Origin: Halanaerobiales bacterium
GTDB taxonomy: Bacteria > Bacillota_F > Halanaerobiia > Halanaerobiales > DTU029
Direction of reading: 5' to 3'
DNA length: 28,014 bases
NCBI GenBank assembly: GCA_016278415.1
Contig: JADQBV010000053.1
Coordinates: 1-28,014 of the forward strand
Shown here: one piece after another, positions 24,836 through 28,014 of the stretch
Numbering within the stretch: the first letter of the stretch is position 1
How the letters are laid out: every line of letters begins with the position of its first letter
Program-made: the position numbers and the translations under genes
The notes under the pieces: generated by a model
The model's database searches: none
The model's input: only the letters and a program-made list of their open reading frames with translations
What the model was told of the DNA's origin: nothing

Positions 24836-26536
24836 TTATCTTATAATCCCCATTAAACTATTTAACATTTCATCTATTGTTACGACAACTTTTGAAGCAG
24901 CATTATATGCCTGTTGATATTGAATCATATTTGCCATCTCTTCATCCAGAGAAACACCGGAAACACTTATCCTTTGATTGTTAAGTTGGTCAACAAGCAC
25001 ACTCTGGTTATTAACCATCTGATTAGCACGTTGTCCTTCTACACCAATACTAGCTATTGTAGATTTATAATAATTAAGCATAGTAGAATTACCACTATCA
25101 AATACCTTCTCTTCTTTGATAACATCAGCTAATTTAGACGCATTATCACCATTAGCTGTACCCGGTATTTGCTCAAAATCCCCAGCACCGTTTAACTTGA
25201 AATGTAGACGCCCATTAAGGTTATAAGTACCAGCAACAAGACTATCAGTATCAATTTCTTCCGAATTATTAAATTGGCTTACAGTATATTCCCCACCAGT
25301 AAATGGCGAACCTACTAAAACACCATTTTCATCTCTTTCTGTAATTTCATAATTAAACTTTATATTGGGGTCTGTTATATTTTCCCGAACCTTAAATTCA
25401 TAAGTATGACCAGGAGGATTATTTTGAATATTATTAATAGTTACTACTTCCGAATCATAGACCAATCCACCTGCTGCTATTTTATTTACATCATTGATAA
25501 TATCATTAGATATATTTATTGTTTCAGCGTTTATAGTTCCAGTACTATCACCTACAAAGAAGTCTTCACCTATATTCCCATTATAATCATAACCCGACTG
25601 GTGTACTGTATTAAATTCCTTTGCAAAAGTTTCTGCAAGTTCATTTAGTCTACCAAGATAGTTGTTAATGTCTTTATCTCGTATATCTATAACTCCACCT
25701 AATTCTCCACCTGATTCATTTTTATCAATTTTAGCCTCAATACCAGTTTCCTTGAAACTAATTACATTACTTTTATATTCTATTTCATGAACTCTATCAT
25801 TAGATACCAGTTGTACTCCACCCAAACTAACATTAAGATTGCCTCGCTCATCTTCCCTACTCTGGACATTGACAATTTTATTCAAGTCTTCTAAAAGCAA
25901 ATCCCTTCTGTCCAGGAGATCATTAGGGTTTTTACCAGAACCCTTAAGTTCCACAACCTGGGTATTCAGATCTGCTATTCTACTGGCAATGGAATTTACT
26001 TCATCTACCATTGTGCTAACATCATCGTTAAGGGCATCCTGGTAATCTGTCAACTGATCATGTAATGAGTGAAATGTATCAGACAGTGTTAAACCTGTCT
26101 GTTTAACTGTCTCCCTTACTGCTGGATCTTCAGGGTTATTACTTAAATCCTGTAATGAACTCCAGAACTGATTCATAATTGTACCAAGACTAGAATCTGA
26201 AGGTTCATTAAAGATAAGTTCTATCCGATGTAAGCCTTCATATCGTTTATCCCAGTATCCCTGGGACTGTATTTCTTCATTAATTTGTGCATCAAGAAAC
26301 TGATCACGCATACGAGTTATTTCTGTAATCTCCACACCTGTTCCTACCTGTCCTGCACCTGTAGGTGTACCCATACCAACTGTATGATAGGGGGCAGTAG
26401 AACTATGCACAGCCCTTTGTCTACTATATCCCTCTGTATTGGCATTAGCTATATTATGACCTGTTACATCTAGTGATTTTTTCTGTACTTGTAATGCCTT
26501 TAAGGCAGTATTTAAAGTACTAAAATAACCGGACAT
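24836..26536 (-). CDS. flgK: Hook-filament junction protein FlgK
   Basis: This 566-residue FlgK (HAP1) begins MSGYFSTLNTALKALQVQKKSLDVTGHNIANANTEGYSRQR, including the rod/hook motif. It has the NTQVVELKGSGKNPNDLLDRRDLLLEDLNKIV segment and ends VSLDEEMANMIQYQQAYNAASKVVVTIDEMLNSLMGIIR. It is the first junction ring on the hook and an export substrate of FlgN. The ATG follows AGGAGG; it lies 11 bases after flgN and ahead of flgL. Confidence 0.96.
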   Translation of the reverse strand: MSGYFSTLNTALKALQVQKKSLDVTGHNIANANTEGYSRQRAVHSSTAPYHTVGMGTPTGAGQVGTGVEITEITRMRDQFLDAQINEEIQSQGYWDKRYEGLHRIELIFNEPSDSSLGTIMNQFWSSLQDLSNNPEDPAVRETVKQTGLTLSDTFHSLHDQLTDYQDALNDDVSTMVDEVNSIASRIADLNTQVVELKGSGKNPNDLLDRRDLLLEDLNKIVNVQSREDERGNLNVSLGGVQLVSNDRVHEIEYKSNVISFKETGIEAKIDKNESGGELGGVIDIRDKDINNYLGRLNELAETFAKEFNTVHQSGYDYNGNIGEDFFVGDSTGTINAETINISNDIINDVNKIAAGGLVYDSEVVTINNIQNNPPGHTYEFKVRENITDPNIKFNYEITERDENGVLVGSPFTGGEYTVSQFNNSEEIDTDSLVAGTYNLNGRLHFKLNGAGDFEQIPGTANGDNASKLADVIKEEKVFDSGNSTMLNYYKSTIASIGVEGQRANQMVNNQSVLVDQLNNQRISVSGVSLDEEMANMIQYQQAYNAASKVVVTIDEMLNSLMGIIR

Positions 26537-26547
26537 CTAAAAACCTC

Positions 26548-27051
26548 CTATCCTCTTCTGTCTATAAGATGACTGGACTTTCTCTCAGTTGATTTCTGTT
26601 TCATATTATATGTTTTATCTTCTGGTTGTAATGCATTTATAAAAATATTTAATGAAGCAGTATTCAATTTAATAGCCTCTGAGACTAAAAAACTATTCTG
26701 CTCATTCTGTATATGAAGCTCATCTATTATCTTGAGCAATTTCTGCCTTACATCATACAATTCATCCTGCCATGGGGCAGGGATTACTTTTATCAGATTA
26801 GAAAAATTAATATCTTTATCACTCATATTATTATTTTGGCATATCTCTAACGTAATATTGGAACGGCTTTTTTCTAGATCATTTATAATATCTATTATAT
26901 CGTTATCTTCTTTTATAAGTTCACTGAGTTCATCTACCCGATTTTCTACAATAGTGTCCTTTTTGGAAAGGGCTATCGTATTCAGCTTTAGGTATTGATC
27001 ATATTCTTCTTTTAAAATATCTATTAGTTGCTTATAAATAGACTGATCCAT
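26548..27051 (-). CDS. flgN: Flagellar export chaperone FlgN
   Basis: The 167-residue helical protein has the FlgN layout. An N-terminal coiled coil (KQLIDILKEEYDQYLKLNTIALSKKDTIVENRVDELSELIKEDNDII) is followed by a helical hairpin (LLKIIDELHIQNEQNSFLVSEAIKLNTASLNIFINAL). The tail (about 140-167) is basic and polar. FlgN binds FlgK and FlgL and carries them to the export gate. Position between flgM and flgK supports the call. The ATG follows AGGAGTG. Confidence 0.9.
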   Translation of the reverse strand: MDQSIYKQLIDILKEEYDQYLKLNTIALSKKDTIVENRVDELSELIKEDNDIIDIINDLEKSRSNITLEICQNNNMSDKDINFSNLIKVIPAPWQDELYDVRQKLLKIIDELHIQNEQNSFLVSEAIKLNTASLNIFINALQPEDKTYNMKQKSTERKSSHLIDRRG

Positions 27052-27077
27052 AATTACACTCCTATCATTCTTAACTA

Positions 27078-27347
27078 CTATTCTAGAGTAGATAGAATCT
27101 TTTTAGCAATTGCCTTACTATCAACCTGATATTCACCATTCTCGATTGCATTCTTTATACTATCAACTTTATCCTGACGAATATCTGGTATATCAGCTAA
27201 CTTCTTCTCTATACCACTAATCTGTTTTGCTTTATTGGAGATAGACATAGAATCTTTTGCCCGACTATTATTTAATTTGTCAATCTGTTGGCTCTGTTTA
27301 GCATATTTTCTTCTAATCTCCCCAATATTAATACCATTAATCTTCAT
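27078..27347 (-). CDS. flgM: Anti-sigma-28 factor FlgM
   Basis: This 89-residue FlgM has a polar N-terminal half likely to be disordered. Its C-terminal sigma-binding half reads IEKKLADIPDIRQDKVDSIKNAIENGEYQVDSKAIAKKIL, the family signature. It holds sigma-28 inactive until it is exported through the finished hook, timing late flagellar genes. The start follows AGGGGG. It heads the flgM-flgN-flgK-flgL run and is separated from yvyF by a strong terminator. Confidence 0.95.
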   Translation of the reverse strand: MKINGINIGEIRRKYAKQSQQIDKLNNSRAKDSMSISNKAKQISGIEKKLADIPDIRQDKVDSIKNAIENGEYQVDSKAIAKKILSTLE

Positions 27348-27396
27348 ATTAATTTCCCCCTGAAATCATTTATTCTCTTTCTGTCCTTTTTATCGT

Positions 27397-27437
27397 AAAA
27401 AAAAAATTATAAGCTAAAGTCATTCTAAGCTTATAAT
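27397..27437 (-). terminator. Intrinsic terminator between yvyF and flgM
   Basis: On the minus strand ATTATAAGCT (27437-27428) pairs perfectly with AGCTTATAAT (27415-27406), followed by a run of ten T residues. It ends the yvyF transcript, so flgM needs its own promoter or read-through. The only visible candidates in the 50 bases before flgM are weak. Confidence 0.88.
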
Positions 27438-27496
27438 TCTCTATAATCGTGGCTTATATTCAATTTACTCCGTTTTATATGTATATACCCCTTATA

Positions 27497-27937
27497 TCAC
27501 TCTTTTTTATCCTGAGGACCCCTTTTTCTAATCCTATCAGCAGTAAACATCTTGTCACTAGTCCTCTTCTTATCCTTTTTATCATCTTTCTCTTTTTTAC
27601 TATTTGATGAACTAAATCCATCTATAAGATCCTGCTGACACTTAGCACAAAACCTACCAGACATAATAGGCTGTCCACAACGGTCACATTCAATCATAAA
27701 GTCAAAATCAATTCCCTCAGCAACTAAGCGACCATCACGAACAAACTTTATGATTAACTCTCGTTCCACCTCTGTTTCAATATGAACCTCTTCTATACTG
27801 GCATTAGGATGATCCCAGAGGAAATCTTTTACTTTTTGATAATCATCTTCTTCACTATTACGACATACTGGACAAAGCTTATTTCTGCCATCAAAAGCAA
27901 ATAATTTACCACAATGTGGGCAATTACGTATATCCAT
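27497..27937 (-). CDS. YvyF-like flagellar operon protein (TIGR03826 type)
   Basis: The 146-residue protein has two zinc-ribbon-like pairs: CPHCGKLF with CPVCRN at the N-terminus (Cys at about 6, 9, 22 and 25), and CDRCGQPIMSGRFCAKCQQ near the middle. Between them lies a helical segment with an IEEVHIETEVERELIIKFVRDGRL pattern that looks like a small winged-helix. The tail is very Lys-rich. This matches YvyF, a Firmicute flagellar-cluster protein normally found just before flgM. It may be a regulator, but its target is not established. The ATG at 27937 sits behind GGGGTGG; a GTG three codons earlier lies inside that site. Confidence 0.82.
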   Translation of the reverse strand: MDIRNCPHCGKLFAFDGRNKLCPVCRNSEEDDYQKVKDFLWDHPNASIEEVHIETEVERELIIKFVRDGRLVAEGIDFDFMIECDRCGQPIMSGRFCAKCQQDLIDGFSSSNSKKEKDDKKDKKRTSDKMFTADRIRKRGPQDKKE

Positions 27938-27966
27938 TATTTCCACCCCTTTATTAATGGATAAGA

Positions 27967-27993
27967 TTTTCGGCTAAATAAGCCCTTTATTCA
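27967..27993 (-). promoter_or_regulatory. Candidate sigma-28 promoter for yvyF
   Basis: On the minus strand TGAA (27993-27990), a 15-base spacer and GCCGAAAA (27974-27967) resemble the sigma-28/sigma-D pattern TAAA-N15-GCCGATAT, with one mismatch in the first box and a good GCCGA core. It lies about 30 bases before the yvyF start. Confidence 0.45.
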
Positions 27994-27995
27994 TC

Positions 27996-28010
27996 GGGGT
28001 TAATAACCCC
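27996..28010. repeat. Perfect inverted repeat at the window edge
   Basis: GGGGTT-AAT-AACCCC forms a perfect 6-bp stem with a 3-base loop just upstream of the candidate sigma-28 promoter. Without a T run on either side it may be an operator or the remains of a terminator of the gene beyond the edge. Confidence 0.35.
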
Positions 28011-28014
28011 CACT

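Noticed and set aside
1..28014. CRISPR arrays, insertion sequences, rRNA or tRNA genes
   Set aside because: No regularly spaced direct repeats, transposase frames or recognisable RNA genes other than the riboswitch were seen.

Overview
This window is AT-rich DNA from a motile, low-GC Firmicute-type bacterium. The gene content and order (flgM-flgN-flgK-flgL-DUF6470-fliW-csrA-hag-flaG-fliD-fliS, a YvyF/TIGR03826 protein and a YjfB-family protein) are typical of Clostridia and Bacilli. A candidate sigma-H promoter and a c-di-GMP-I riboswitch fit Clostridia or Halanaerobiales-like lineages. The species cannot be named from the sequence alone.

Layout, left to right. (1) 1-1769, minus strand: the first codons of fliF, then fliE, flgC, flgB (rod/basal body) and a single-domain CheY. 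A near-perfect sigma-H-type promoter lies ahead of cheY. (2) 1982-7113, cell-envelope block: a CpsB/YwqE-type PHP phosphatase (minus) behind a c-di-GMP-I riboswitch with its own promoter and terminator; then, on the plus strand, an LtaS-like sulfatase-fold membrane enzyme and a glycerophosphodiester phosphodiesterase; then a convergent DUF2238-like membrane protein. (3) 7311-17826, minus strand: a flagellin-glycosylation cassette embedded in the late flagellar genes. It encodes a Maf-type glycosyltransferase, an unrecognised protein with a ubiquitin-like N-terminus, legB, legF, legI, legG, a formyltransferase, ptmE and legC, followed by a FliT-like chaperone and a YjfB-family protein. (4) 17856-27937, minus strand: the late flagellar cluster from yvyF and flgM to fliS and a fliT relic.

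How it fits together. FlgM, FliW, CsrA and the structured hag leader form the late-gene and flagellin control circuit. FlgN, FliS and FliT are export chaperones for hook-filament junction proteins, flagellin and cap. The cassette should make a CMP-activated nonulosonic acid of the legionaminic type from a nucleotide-linked GlcNAc, and Maf would attach it to the Ser/Thr-rich central domain of flagellin. The usual LegH N-acetyltransferase is not visible. A formyltransferase stands in the cassette instead, which suggests an N-formylated sugar.

The least ordinary items are these. Two diverged copies of one hairpin-forming repeat (about 3204-3428 and 23651-23835) have compensatory changes in their stems. 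A decayed fliT next to fliS mirrors an intact fliT-like gene on the other side of the glycosylation cassette. An unrecognised ubiquitin-like/helical protein is translationally coupled to Maf. The flagellin leader is highly structured. Two genes have a good ribosome-binding site that points at an ATC codon rather than ATG/GTG/TTG.
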